Notes: generated by a model not told the origin, from the sequence alone. Shown: positions 1-7,618, counted from the first letter of the stretch. The stretch is 19,865 bases of DNA from RHKX01 sp035695265 (GCA_035695265.1 DASSEM010000031.1:1-19865); one strand, 5' to 3'. Numbers and translations: made by a program.

Positions 1-209
1 CCGGCCAGCGACGCGGCCCCGAAGGTGACCGCGGCACCGAGCACGGCGAACGGCGCGAAGGTCGCCGCCGCGGCCAGCGTCGTCGCGAGTCCGCCGGTGT
101 GTCCGGTCGGGCCGATCGTCTCGATCATCGAGAAGCCGCACGGCGACCAGGTCCCGGTGGCGCCGACCAGCAGGCCGGCGACCGCGAGCGCGATCAGCAG
201 CGGGTCCAT
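1..209 (-). CDS. Polytopic membrane protein of the mau-like cluster (partial, 3' end off window)
   Basis: Only the first 69 codons are in the window. The visible part is a hydrophobic N-terminus with at least two membrane segments (about residues 3-20 and 44-66). Between them is a short loop carrying T-W-S-P-C-G (residues 20-25) followed by a Gly/Thr/His-rich stretch (IGPTGHTGG). The ATG at 209-207 shares one base with the TGA of the upstream MauA-like gene (TGATG), so translation is probably coupled. The single Cys in a Pro-Cys-Gly context next to a membrane helix recalls thiol-redox membrane proteins such as the CcdA/DsbD group, but too little is visible to assign a family. From its place in the operon I infer a role in maturing or partnering the MauA-like protein. 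No heavy-chain (mauB) gene is visible; it could lie further left. Confidence 0.7.
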   Translation of the reverse strand, partial: MDPLLIALAVAGLLVGATGTWSPCGFSMIETIGPTGHTGGLATTLAAAATFAPFAVLGAAVTFGAASLA

Positions 210-820
210 CAGCACGGGACCTTCGTGTCGAAGTAGAGGACGCAGAAGACCTTGCGGCCGCGGAAGCAGTAGCCCTCGAGCGCGGCGTCCCCGTTGATCC
301 GCTTGTCCCGGTTCGAGCAGCAGTCCACGAGCTTGCGGACCTGGCCGTCACAGCAGCGATACCAGCTCCCGTCGACGTGCGTCTTCATGCCGTAGGCGCT
401 GCTCACTCCCTCCTCGCAGACCTTCGTCCGCGGCGCCGGCGGCAGCGGCCGGCCGTCGGGGTCGCGGAGGATGCGACCGTGCCCGTCGACCGGCAGGCCC
501 CTGGAGTCGATCCGCCGGTTCAGGTTGTCGATCGGCTTGCCGCTGTGCGGGTCGAGCGGGTAGCCGGCGCGGTCGATCCGCGGCAGCTCCCGACCGGCGG
601 GGTGGGGACAGGACTGCGTCGTGAAGATGTGGCCGCAGAAGTGGTATGCGTCGGCGTCGCCGGGGCGGACGAGCCGCGAGACGGCGCCGCCGGCCGTCAC
701 CGCGGCCACCGCGCCGCCGACGCGGGCGAGAAAGCCGCGCCGCGAGGAGCGTGCCGCGAGCCCGTCCAGCGCTCGCCCGAGCGAACCGCCGGCCGGCGCC
801 TCGGAGGAGCGGTCAGGCAC
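209..820 (-). CDS. MauA-like (methylamine dehydrogenase light-chain family) Tat-exported protein, 203 aa
   Basis: The protein starts with a twin-arginine signal (S-R-R-G-F-L, Arg27-Arg28) and a hydrophobic stretch (33-50), so it should be exported folded. The mature part is Cys-rich (C62, C71, C135, C156, C157, C167, C168, C185, C193, C203), as in MauA, which is held together by many disulfides. G-S-W-Y-R-C-C (151-157) and D-C-C (166-168) align with the segment around the first TTQ tryptophan of MauA. The second TTQ position, Trp in W-C-F in Paracoccus as I remember it, is here Tyr184 in Y-C-F; W153 is the only Trp in the protein. A canonical tryptophan tryptophylquinone therefore cannot form. 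A proline/aspartate-rich segment (76-131) with repeated DxxGxP-type turns is absent from classical MauA. The GTG start (820) overlaps the preceding MauE-MauD stop by 8 bp and has a GGGAG ribosome site. Family call is fairly sure; amine dehydrogenase activity is not. Confidence 0.8.
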   Translation of the reverse strand: MPDRSSEAPAGGSLGRALDGLAARSSRRGFLARVGGAVAAVTAGGAVSRLVRPGDADAYHFCGHIFTTQSCPHPAGRELPRIDRAGYPLDPHSGKPIDNLNRRIDSRGLPVDGHGRILRDPDGRPLPPAPRTKVCEEGVSSAYGMKTHVDGSWYRCCDGQVRKLVDCCSNRDKRINGDAALEGYCFRGRKVFCVLYFDTKVPC

Positions 821-1703
821 GGGCTCCCGCCCTGCTGAGCTCGCCGCGGCGCCGCTCGGCGGTCGCGAGGACGCTCTCGAGCTGGGCGAGGTTGTTGAAG
901 GTGCCCTTGGCGGTCACCGTCCCGTCGCGCTCGAGCGCTACCGCATAGGGCGCGCCGGGGATCGCCAGCGCGTCCCAGACGTCACGGTCGGCGGCTTCCT
1001 CGAAGACCTCGACCGCGACGAGCGGCTCGTGCCGCAACGACTCGATCGAGGGTTCGAGCGCCGCGCAGACCCGGCAGCCCTCGGCGGTGAAGACCGCGAG
1101 CCCGAGCTCATTGCGCTCGCTGAAGCGAAACCGCTCGGCCAGCGCGGTCGCGCCGCCGATCTCGGGTCCCTCGTGGGCGAGCTCGAGCGCCGCGGCAGGT
1201 CCGAGCCGGAGCCGCAGCATCCCGATCTCGCGGGCGAGTGCCAGTACGACCACCGCGAGCACGGCGACCGCGCCCAGCGCTGCCACCAGGCCGACCGTCT
1301 GCCACTCGTCGGTCGTCAGCGAGTCGGGCAGTGACGGCAACGCCGCGAAGGCGACGGCGAGCAGAAGGTCGCGGGCGATCGCAAGCCGGCTGACCCTCCC
1401 GCCGCCGCCGAAGCACGCACAGGGCGCCCCGGCCTGCCCGCGCAGGAGGGCCGAGCCGAGCGTCGCCGCGAAGACCACCATCAGCGCCGCGGCCGCGTAG
1501 GCGGCGCCGTCGCTGCCGATCGCGACCCCGACCGCCAGCCCACCTTCGACGACGATCGCGATCGCCCAAGCGAGCCTCCGGGAGGCCGGCGTCGGGAAGC
1601 CGAACGTCGCCATCGCCGCCGTGCTCGCGCGCGGCCGGGCGAGCTTCGCCAGGGCCGAACCCGCCAGGACCGCGGCCAGGATCAGCCGCACAGCGAGCTC
1701 CAT
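813..1703 (-). CDS. MauE-MauD fusion: membrane MauE/DoxX-like domain plus thioredoxin-like domain
   Basis: Residues 1-158 form a four-to-five-helix membrane domain of the MauE type. It includes the C-x-C-F-G motif (C95, C97) and a following R-L-A-I-A-R-D segment. Residues about 175-285 form a thioredoxin-like domain with a C-R-V-C redox pair (C210, C213) and the cis-proline segment G-A-P-Y (P252), as in MauD. In classical mau clusters MauE and MauD are separate proteins needed for disulfide formation and stability of the small subunit MauA. Here they are one 296-residue polypeptide, which suggests that membrane electron transfer and periplasmic thiol exchange are coupled in one protein. The ATG at 1703 is preceded by a strong purine-rich ribosome site (GGAGGAGGAG). 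It is the first gene of the overlapping cluster and very likely matures the Cys-rich MauA-like product encoded next. Confidence 0.85.
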   Translation of the reverse strand: MELAVRLILAAVLAGSALAKLARPRASTAAMATFGFPTPASRRLAWAIAIVVEGGLAVGVAIGSDGAAYAAAALMVVFAATLGSALLRGQAGAPCACFGGGGRVSRLAIARDLLLAVAFAALPSLPDSLTTDEWQTVGLVAALGAVAVLAVVVLALAREIGMLRLRLGPAAALELAHEGPEIGGATALAERFRFSERNELGLAVFTAEGCRVCAALEPSIESLRHEPLVAVEVFEEAADRDVWDALAIPGAPYAVALERDGTVTAKGTFNNLAQLESVLATAERRRGELSRAGARA

Positions 1704-1749
1704 CTAGGTCTCCTCCTCCATTCTGGCCGCCAAGCTACCGCCTCGCCAC

Positions 1750-1805
1750 CCAACCTGGGGCACTTTGACCACCGTATGTTGCGCTCAGATGCCCCAGTGG
1801 GTTGG
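1750..1805. repeat. Imperfect inverted repeat between uvrD-like and mau-like genes
   Basis: The left arm CCAACC-TGGGGCA (1750-1762) pairs with the right arm TGCCCCA-GTG-GGTTGG (1790-1805), leaving a 3-nt bulge and a 27-nt spacer. It lies in the 121-bp gap after the helicase stop and before the MauE-MauD start. It could be an operator or a factor-binding site for the mau-like promoter, or part of a helicase terminator. A second short hairpin (GGCGCC, 1804-1809, and GGCGCC, 1814-1819) abuts the helicase stop. I do not see a convincing -35/-10 pair for the mau-like operon. Confidence 0.4.
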
Positions 1806-1824
1806 CGCCACGGGGCGCCGGTGC

Positions 1825-4500
1825 CTACTCGCGCACCGTGGCCAGCACCGCGAGGATGTCCTCGCCGTAGCGCTCGAGCTTCGTCGGGCCGATGCCGTTG
1901 CAGGCGAGCAGCGCGCGCTCGTCGGCCGGCATCGCGGCGGCGATCCCCTCGAGCTGGCGGTTGGAGAGGACGACGAAGGCGGGGACGCCGTCGGCTTCGG
2001 AGCGCAGCCTGCGCCACTCCCGGAGCGCGCCATCGGCGGCGCGGGCGACCGGCCCGGCGCCCTCCAGCGGCGAGCCTTCAACCGTTCGCCCCGTCGCGCG
2101 CCGCGAGCGCGCCGTCGCCGCGCCGAGCGCGTCGGCGCTCACGACCGGCTTCGTCGCCGCCTCCTTCGCCTCGCCGCGGATCTCGGCGAGGAACGGCGAG
2201 GGGCGCTCGCGATCGGCGAGGACGACGCTGCGGTGACGGGCGCGGGTGATCGCGACGTGGAGAACACGACGCTCCGCCTCCCAGCTCTCGCTGAGCCGAT
2301 GCGGGATCAGGCCATCGTTCGCGCCGTAGACCGCGACTCGGTCCCATTCGCGGCCCTTGACCCTGTGCACGGTCGCAAGCCGCACCCCTTCGCCGCCGGC
2401 CGAGGACTCCAGCGCCGCGCGCAGCCAGGGCTCGAAGCCGCCCGGCTCGTCGTGCAGGTCGGCGACCTGGATCAGCCCCTCGAGGTCGTCGAGGTGGCTC
2501 GCGGTCGCCTCGCTGCCCTTCGATCCGTCGAGCATCGCCATCGCGCTGCCGAGCCCGATCCGGTCGCGAACCGCTTCGAGCAACTCACGGGTCGTGGCCC
2601 CCGCCGCGGCCAGGCCGGCGAGCATCCCGATGTCAGCGGCCATCTCGTCGACCTTGCCCGCGACCCGCTCGTCGTCGATCCGGCGGCCGACGACGCGGAG
2701 GTCGTCGAGCGAGCGGCAGTTCGCGAACCACTTGCTGATCCAGCGCGGAAAGCCGCGGCTCGGCCGCCGCCGGATCGCCTCGAGGTCGGCGCCGATCAGG
2801 TTCTCGGGATCGACCGCGACCCGCAGCCAGGCCAGCGCCGCAGCCGCGCCGGTCCGCTCCAGCAGCTCGCCCCGGACCGCCGAGGCAACCGGGACGCCGG
2901 CGCTCCACAGTGCCACCTGCGGCGCGAGCAACAGCGAGTTGACGCGGGCGAGGACGGCGACGTCCCCGGGCCCGACCTCGGGATCGGCGAGCCACTCGCG
3001 GATCAGCTCGACCAGCGTCGCCGCCGCCTCCGCCGACGGCCGTTCACGGAGCTCGAGCGCGCCCGGGTCGGGATCGGCGCCGTCCGCTGCGCGGATCGTC
3101 TTCGGCACCCGCAACCGGTTGTAGCCGAGCAGCGTCGCGGCACCGCTGACGATCGCCTCCGCGCAGCGGTAGTTGACCTCGAGCGCGGTCCGCTCGGCGC
3201 CCGGGAAGTAGTCGCCGTAATCGACGAGGAAGCGCGGATCGGCGCCGGCATGGTCGTAGATCGTCTGGTCGTCGTCGCCGACCCCGAAGACGTCGAAGGC
3301 GGGCATCGCCAGCAGCCGGATCATCAACACGTGCGCCGGCGTCAGGTCCTGGAACTCGTCGACGAGCAGGTGCCGGTGCTCGCCCTGGACGCGGCGGCGG
3401 AACTCGCCGTCGCGGAGAAGCGCCTCGAGCGTCGCGTAGATCTGCTCGTCGAAATCGATCGCCCCGACGGCCGCGAGGCGCTCCCGGTAGGCGTCGAAGC
3501 CGTCCGCCAGGCCGGGCACGTCGTCGCGCCCCTCCTCGACCTCGGACGGCGGGACGAGGCCGAGCCGGCAGACGCCGAGGGCGTCGATGTAGGGGCCGAT
3601 CGGGTCGGTGTTGGTCCGCCGCTGCCGCGGGATCGGAAAGACCTCGGCGGCCAGATCACGCGATTCCGGCTCGCTGAGCACCCGAGCCCGGGTCCCCCGG
3701 TGACGGTTCAGGAGCGAGTAGCCGAGCGAGTTCAGGGTGCGGGTGCGCGGGTCGAGCCCCGCGAGCCGGCCCTCGAGCTCCGTTTGAGCGAGCTTGTTGT
3801 AGGCGACGGCGATCACCGCTTCGCGTCGGTAGCCGCGATCGGCGAGCAGGTGGCGCATCCGCTCGGTCAGGACCCGCGTCTTGCCCGAGCCGGCCGGCGC
3901 GATCACCCGGACCGGCCCCCCGTGGTGCTCGACTGCGGCGAGCTGGTCGGGGGCGAGGTCGGCGCGGGCGCCGGGGCGCTCGCGCGGGATCGAATCAAGC
4001 GATCCGCCCTCGACCGCGCCGGCCTCGACGACGAGCGCGTCGGTGGCCGGCGCGCTCCAGCGCGGGCCACCGTCGATCCAGGCGTCCCGACCATCCGGCA
4101 GAGCGACGTCGGCGGCGCCGCTGCCGGCGGCTCCGAGCCGGATCGCCTTCTCCCCCCACCACCAGATCTGCTCGCCGCCGCGGGCGTCGTAGTTGTTGGC
4201 CCACACGAGGTGGTGCAGGCGGTCGCGAGGCAGGTCGAGATCGGGCGCCAGCCCGTACGGCGGATCGACGATCGACTGCGGCGCCCGGAAGCCGACCGGG
4301 TCGACGTCGAGCGCGACGACGACCGGCTCACGGGCGGCCCACTTCGCGTGCAGCCGGGCGACGACCGCGCTCGGGTCGGCGACCTCCTCAGGCCCGACCT
4401 CGATCCGCTCAGCGTTGGCCCAGGCGGCCGGCGCCGCAGCGCCGGCCCCGACGATCACCCCGCGACCGAGCTCGGCCGGAGGATCGGCGGGCGTCATCAC
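1825..4500 (-). CDS. UvrD/Rep-family superfamily-1 DNA helicase with novel N-terminal region and C-terminal HRDC domain
   Basis: This is an ATP-dependent 3'-5' DNA helicase of the UvrD/PcrA type, 891 residues. Recognisable motifs in order are a Q-motif (L-A-P-D-Q, 182-186), Walker A (A-G-S-G-K-T, 203-208), motif II D-E-F-Q-D (381-385), motif III G-D-D-D-Q-T-I-Y (408-415), motif IV (V-N-Y-R), motif V (T-V-H-R-V-K-G-R-E-W-D) and motif VI (V-A-I-T-R-A-R). The last 55 residues are an HRDC-type nucleic-acid-binding domain ending in G-I-G-P-T-K-L-E-R-Y-G. A UvrD-HRDC layout recalls mycobacterial UvrD2. About 180 residues precede the helicase core and include a W-A-N-N-Y-D-A-R-G-G segment and a Trp triplet; I cannot assign that part. 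The gene overlaps rsmI as G-T-G-A-T-G: either the GTG at 4500 or the ATG at 4497 starts it. It is likely co-transcribed with rsmI and the ROK kinase and acts in DNA repair. Confidence 0.92.
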   Translation of the reverse strand: MMTPADPPAELGRGVIVGAGAAAPAAWANAERIEVGPEEVADPSAVVARLHAKWAAREPVVVALDVDPVGFRAPQSIVDPPYGLAPDLDLPRDRLHHLVWANNYDARGGEQIWWWGEKAIRLGAAGSGAADVALPDGRDAWIDGGPRWSAPATDALVVEAGAVEGGSLDSIPRERPGARADLAPDQLAAVEHHGGPVRVIAPAGSGKTRVLTERMRHLLADRGYRREAVIAVAYNKLAQTELEGRLAGLDPRTRTLNSLGYSLLNRHRGTRARVLSEPESRDLAAEVFPIPRQRRTNTDPIGPYIDALGVCRLGLVPPSEVEEGRDDVPGLADGFDAYRERLAAVGAIDFDEQIYATLEALLRDGEFRRRVQGEHRHLLVDEFQDLTPAHVLMIRLLAMPAFDVFGVGDDDQTIYDHAGADPRFLVDYGDYFPGAERTALEVNYRCAEAIVSGAATLLGYNRLRVPKTIRAADGADPDPGALELRERPSAEAAATLVELIREWLADPEVGPGDVAVLARVNSLLLAPQVALWSAGVPVASAVRGELLERTGAAAALAWLRVAVDPENLIGADLEAIRRRPSRGFPRWISKWFANCRSLDDLRVVGRRIDDERVAGKVDEMAADIGMLAGLAAAGATTRELLEAVRDRIGLGSAMAMLDGSKGSEATASHLDDLEGLIQVADLHDEPGGFEPWLRAALESSAGGEGVRLATVHRVKGREWDRVAVYGANDGLIPHRLSESWEAERRVLHVAITRARHRSVVLADRERPSPFLAEIRGEAKEAATKPVVSADALGAATARSRRATGRTVEGSPLEGAGPVARAADGALREWRRLRSEADGVPAFVVLSNRQLEGIAAAMPADERALLACNGIGPTKLERYGEDILAVLATVRE

Positions 4501-5321
4501 CGTCGCGGCTCGCGTCCGGTCAGCTCGCGGTAGAGGTCGTTCGGCCGCGTCCCGGTCAGCGCCGCGACCACCTGGGCGGCGGCGCGAGGGCGCGCGCCCG
4601 ACTGCACGAGCCGGCGCAGGGCGTCGACCGCGAACGCCGTGTCGGGGGCCGCCGCCCGTTTCTTCGAGGCGGCGATGACGACGACGATCTCGCCCTTGAC
4701 CTCACCCCGGAACTGGCGCGCGAGGTCACCGAGTGTGCCGCGCGCGACCTCCTCGTGGAGCTTCGTCAGCTCGCGGCAGACGGCCGCGGGACGATCGGGA
4801 GCGAGCGCCGCGAGCGCCCGCAGCGACGCCGGCAGCCGCCGCGGCGACTCGAAGGCGACGACGGTCTCGGTCGATTGCAGGACCCGCTCGAGCTCCCCCG
4901 CCCGGCGCGGGAGAAAGCCCTCGAACCGCCACCGGTCGGCGGGCAGGCCGGAGGCGACGAGCGCGGTCGTGATCGCGGTCGGCCCTGGCAGCACCTCGAT
5001 CTCGATGCCGCGCTCGATACAGGCCTGGATCAGGCGATAGCCGGGGTCGGAGAGGACCGGGGTGCCGGCGTCACTGATCAGGACGACGCGGGCACCGCGC
5101 TCGATCGCCTTCGCGACCTGCGGAGCCCGGACATCCTCGTTGCCCTCATGGTTGGAGATGAACGTCGGCGGGGCGAGCTCGAGGCGCTCGTACAGCCGCC
5201 CGGCGCGGCGGGTGTCCTCGCAGGCGGCAACGTCGGCGTCGGCGAGCGCCTGGCGGATGCGCGGAGAGACGTCGCCGACGTTGCCGATCGGCGTCGGACA
5301 GACGGTCAGCCGGCCCGCCAT
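4497..5321 (-). CDS. rsmI: 16S rRNA (cytidine(1402)-2'-O)-methyltransferase RsmI
   Basis: RsmI transfers a methyl group from SAM to the 2'-O of C1402 in the ribosomal decoding centre. The 274-residue length fits the family. It shows the tetrapyrrole-methylase fold signature: an N-terminal P-T-P-I-G-N segment (9-14), the E-D-T-R-R motif (35-39), the SAM-binding loop D-A-G-T-P-V-L-S-D-P-G (84-94), P-G-P-T-A (about 115-119) and F-L-P-R-R (about 135-139). The ATG at 5321 shares one base with the ROK kinase stop (TGATG). Its own TGA overlaps the start of the helicase gene, so the three genes form a translationally coupled unit. The start is well supported because M-A-G-R-L-T-V-C-P-T is the usual entry into the first strand. 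The family identity is secure. Confidence 0.95.
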   Translation of the reverse strand: MAGRLTVCPTPIGNVGDVSPRIRQALADADVAACEDTRRAGRLYERLELAPPTFISNHEGNEDVRAPQVAKAIERGARVVLISDAGTPVLSDPGYRLIQACIERGIEIEVLPGPTAITTALVASGLPADRWRFEGFLPRRAGELERVLQSTETVVAFESPRRLPASLRALAALAPDRPAAVCRELTKLHEEVARGTLGDLARQFRGEVKGEIVVVIAASKKRAAAPDTAFAVDALRRLVQSGARPRAAAQVVAALTGTRPNDLYRELTGREPRR

Positions 5322-6286
5322 CAGGCGGCCACCCTGTCCCCGAGCTCGTCGGCGGCGAGGATCGCGGCGCCGATCATCCCGGCGTCGGCGCCGAGGCCCG
5401 CCGCCAGCACCGGCGTCCGGTTCTGCGGGGGGAGCGCCCGGACCCGGAGCTCCTCGCGAGCGGGGCCGAGCAACAGCTCGCCGGCCGCCATGACGCCACC
5501 GCCGACCACGATCACCTCCGGGTCGAAGATGTTGGCGAGGCCCGAGAGCGCGACGCCGAGCCGGCGGCCGGCGGTCTCCAGCACCGCGATCGACTCCGGC
5601 TCGCCGGCCCGGGCGAGCTCGGTGACGAGGCGGCCGTCGAGGTGGGCGCCGTCCGCTGCGGCGCGAGCCAGCTCGGAGCCGGGCGCCGCGGCGGCGGCGC
5701 GCTCGGCCTCCCGCGCCAGTGCCGTCCCCGAGGCGATCGCCTCGATGCAGCCGCGGTTCGGGCAGTTGCCCTGGCAGGGCGGCCCGTCGATGTCAACGAC
5801 GACGTGGCCGAGCTCCGCCCCGGCGCCGTGGGCGCCACGGTAGGGCCGGCCGTCGAGGATCAGGCCGCCCCCGATGCCGGTGCCGATCGTGAGCAGGACC
5901 ACGTCGCGGGCGCCGCGCGCGGCGCCGAGCCGGGCCTCGGCGATCGCGGCGACGTTGCCGTCGTTGTCGATCGACACCGGGAGGCCGAACCGCGCGGCGA
6001 TCCGGTCGCGCACCGGCACGTCGATCAGCGGCAGGTTCACCGCGCTGACGCAGACGCCGCCGTCACGGTCGATCGTGCAGGGGACTCCGAGCCCGATCGC
6101 GGCCGATTCGGGCCTGGCCGCGAGCGCAAGCTCGAGCTCGGCCTCGAGCAGGGCCAGCACCGCGTCGGGACCGAGCCCCGCCGAGCGGGCGACCCGGCGG
6201 TGGACGGTGCTGCCGTCCGGGGCGACGACGCCGACCAGCATCTTGGTGCCGCCGAGGTCGACGCCGATCGTCTCGGCGGGCGTCAC
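5321..6286 (-). CDS. ROK-family sugar kinase (glucokinase-like)
   Basis: The protein (321 residues from the GTG at 6286) has the ATP-binding D-L-G-G-T-K motif at 10-15, the catalytic-base segment D-N-D-G-N (107-111, D109), T-I-G-T-G-I-G-G-G (132-140) and E-L-G-H (158-161). It also has a Cys-rich zinc motif (C171, C175, C180) leading into G-C-I-E. These are hallmarks of ROK kinases, which phosphorylate glucose or related sugars; there is no N-terminal helix-turn-helix, so it is an enzyme rather than a ROK repressor. I chose GTG 6286 because the conserved G-V-D-L-G-G strand begins 7 residues later and no closer in-frame start exists upstream. There is no clear Shine-Dalgarno. It heads the operon with rsmI and the helicase. 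The exact sugar cannot be read from sequence. Confidence 0.92.
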   Translation of the reverse strand: MTPAETIGVDLGGTKMLVGVVAPDGSTVHRRVARSAGLGPDAVLALLEAELELALAARPESAAIGLGVPCTIDRDGGVCVSAVNLPLIDVPVRDRIAARFGLPVSIDNDGNVAAIAEARLGAARGARDVVLLTIGTGIGGGLILDGRPYRGAHGAGAELGHVVVDIDGPPCQGNCPNRGCIEAIASGTALAREAERAAAAAPGSELARAAADGAHLDGRLVTELARAGEPESIAVLETAGRRLGVALSGLANIFDPEVIVVGGGVMAAGELLLGPAREELRVRALPPQNRTPVLAAGLGADAGMIGAAILAADELGDRVAA

Positions 6287-6315
6287 GAAGCAGGAAACCG
6301 GGAGGCCATGCGGCA

Positions 6316-6328
6316 GTATTACCGCGTA
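6316..6328. promoter_or_regulatory. Candidate overlapping divergent -10 elements (ROK kinase / LCP gene)
   Basis: The 42-bp gap between the divergent starts contains GTATTAC. Read on the plus strand, TATTAC (6317-6322) is followed by exactly 6 nt and the LCP ATG at 6329, the geometry of a leaderless transcript. On the minus strand, TAATAC (6321-6316) would serve the ROK operon with a short leader. No good -35 box is visible for either direction, so this is inference from position and AT-richness in a GC-rich stretch. Confidence 0.4.
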
Positions 6329-7618
6329 ATGGCACCCGGCGACCCCGAACGCCCGGATCGCCCCGAGTACAACGTCTACCGAGCCGGATCGAAGGGCCGC
6401 GGACGCGGGCGGCGGGCAGAGCCGAGCCGCTCCGAGCGGCCTCAGGACGGCGCGGAGGCGCCGTCGAAGGGGCCCGGCTACACGGTTTACAAGGCCCGGC
6501 GCGGGTTCAAGCGCACCGGCAGCGGCGGTCCCTCGCTGCGCGAGCGGCTGTCCGGACGCGGCGGCGGAGCGCCGCGAAGCCCGGGTGAGAAGCCGACCTG
6601 GCGCAAGGTGGCGCGCTGGGTCCTGATCGCAGCGGGCGCCTGGATCCTGATCAGCTTCATCGCCTTCGCCGTCTCCGCCCAGATCCAGAAGTCGAAGCTC
6701 AACGACGCCGCCGCGGACGAGCTCGGCGGCTTCCCGCTGCTGCTCCTCGACGGTCAGAGCATCCTCGTGATCGGCACCGACGCCCGCCCCGAGGGCACCG
6801 ACGAGGCCGGCGCCGAGACGAAGCCGAAGTGCCTCGACGCCGCCGCCCAGGGCGACCCGCCACCCGACGACTGCCTGCCCTCCCGGGCCGACACGCTGAT
6901 GGTCGTCCACGCCGGCGGCGGCTCGTTCAACAAGATCTCGATCCCCCGCGACACGCTCGCCTCGATCCCTGGCGAGGGCGATCAGCGGATCAACGCCGCC
7001 TACGCGTTCGGCGGCGCGGCGCTTCAGATCAGGACGGTGGAGGACTTCCTCGGCATCGACATCGACCACGTCGTCATCCTCGACTTCGCCGGCTTCGCCG
7101 ACTTCATCGACGCGATCGGGGGCGTCACCGTGAACCTGCCGGCTCCGGTGAAGTCGAAGATCAGCGGCGGGTCGAGCAATGGCGGCATCACGCTGAAGCT
7201 CGAGCGCGGCGAGAACGAGCTGACCGGCGATCAGGCGCTCGCGCTCGCCCGGACGCGCGAGAACCTCAAGGACCCGAGCGAGGACGACACCGACCGCGCC
7301 CGGCGCCAGCAGCTCATCCTCGAGGGGATCAAGCGCCAGCTGACGAGCCCGTGGCGGTTCCCGATCAACTTCATCAAGGGCCCGTGGATCGGCTGGAACG
7401 CGCCGAAGGCGATGGTCAGCGACATGGGCGGCTTCGTGCTGCCGCAGGTCGCGATGTCGGCGGCGATCGCCGGCGACTCCGGGACGAAGATCCTCAACCC
7501 GTCCGGGACCACCGGCGACGGCGCGCTGATCATCGCCGAGAAGCAGTGCCGGAGCGCCGTTCAGCACCTGCTCGGCGAGCGCGGGCCGCGACCGCCGCAG
7601 TGCTCGCCCGGCGGCTGA
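6329..7618 (+). CDS. LCP (LytR-CpsA-Psr) family cell-wall glycopolymer ligase
   Basis: LCP proteins transfer lipid-linked glycopolymers onto peptidoglycan outside the membrane. The protein (429 residues) has a cytoplasmic basic tail, one transmembrane helix (97-116) and the extracellular LCP domain. Visible motifs are I-G-T-D-A-R (148-153), R-A-D-T (186-189), I-P-R-D-T (205-209), R-I-N-A-A-Y-A-F-G-G (220-229) and the late R-x-x-x-R-R-Q-Q pyrophosphate-binding segment. C168 and C182 may form a disulfide in an insert. The tail carries two copies of a Y-x-V-Y-[RK] motif (14-18 and 51-55). I chose ATG 6329 because a -10-like TATTAC ends 6 nt before it. The alternative ATG at 6308 has a GGGAGG only 2 nt away, too close to work well. 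It is divergent from the ROK operon and convergent with the fmdB-type gene. Confidence 0.92.
   Translation: MAPGDPERPDRPEYNVYRAGSKGRGRGRRAEPSRSERPQDGAEAPSKGPGYTVYKARRGFKRTGSGGPSLRERLSGRGGGAPRSPGEKPTWRKVARWVLIAAGAWILISFIAFAVSAQIQKSKLNDAAADELGGFPLLLLDGQSILVIGTDARPEGTDEAGAETKPKCLDAAAQGDPPPDDCLPSRADTLMVVHAGGGSFNKISIPRDTLASIPGEGDQRINAAYAFGGAALQIRTVEDFLGIDIDHVVILDFAGFADFIDAIGGVTVNLPAPVKSKISGGSSNGGITLKLERGENELTGDQALALARTRENLKDPSEDDTDRARRQQLILEGIKRQLTSPWRFPINFIKGPWIGWNAPKAMVSDMGGFVLPQVAMSAAIAGDSGTKILNPSGTTGDGALIIAEKQCRSAVQHLLGERGPRPPQCSPGG

Noticed and set aside
209..820. Calling this a functional methylamine dehydrogenase light chain
   Set aside because: Only one Trp is present, so the TTQ cofactor cannot be made, and no heavy chain is visible.
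1765..4533. Very long open frame (over 900 codons) on the plus strand
   Set aside because: It lies fully antisense to the UvrD-type helicase, whose helicase motifs are intact. Its translation is low-complexity Arg/Ala/Asp-rich with no motif. Long antisense frames are normal at this GC content.
5642..6328. Upstream extension of the LCP frame
   Set aside because: It is antisense to the ROK kinase and low-complexity; the recognisable LCP protein begins at 6308 or 6329.
6287..7567. N-terminal extension of the ROK kinase frame by over 400 codons
   Set aside because: The extension is antisense to the LCP gene, shows no family motifs, and the conserved ROK core starts right after GTG 6286.
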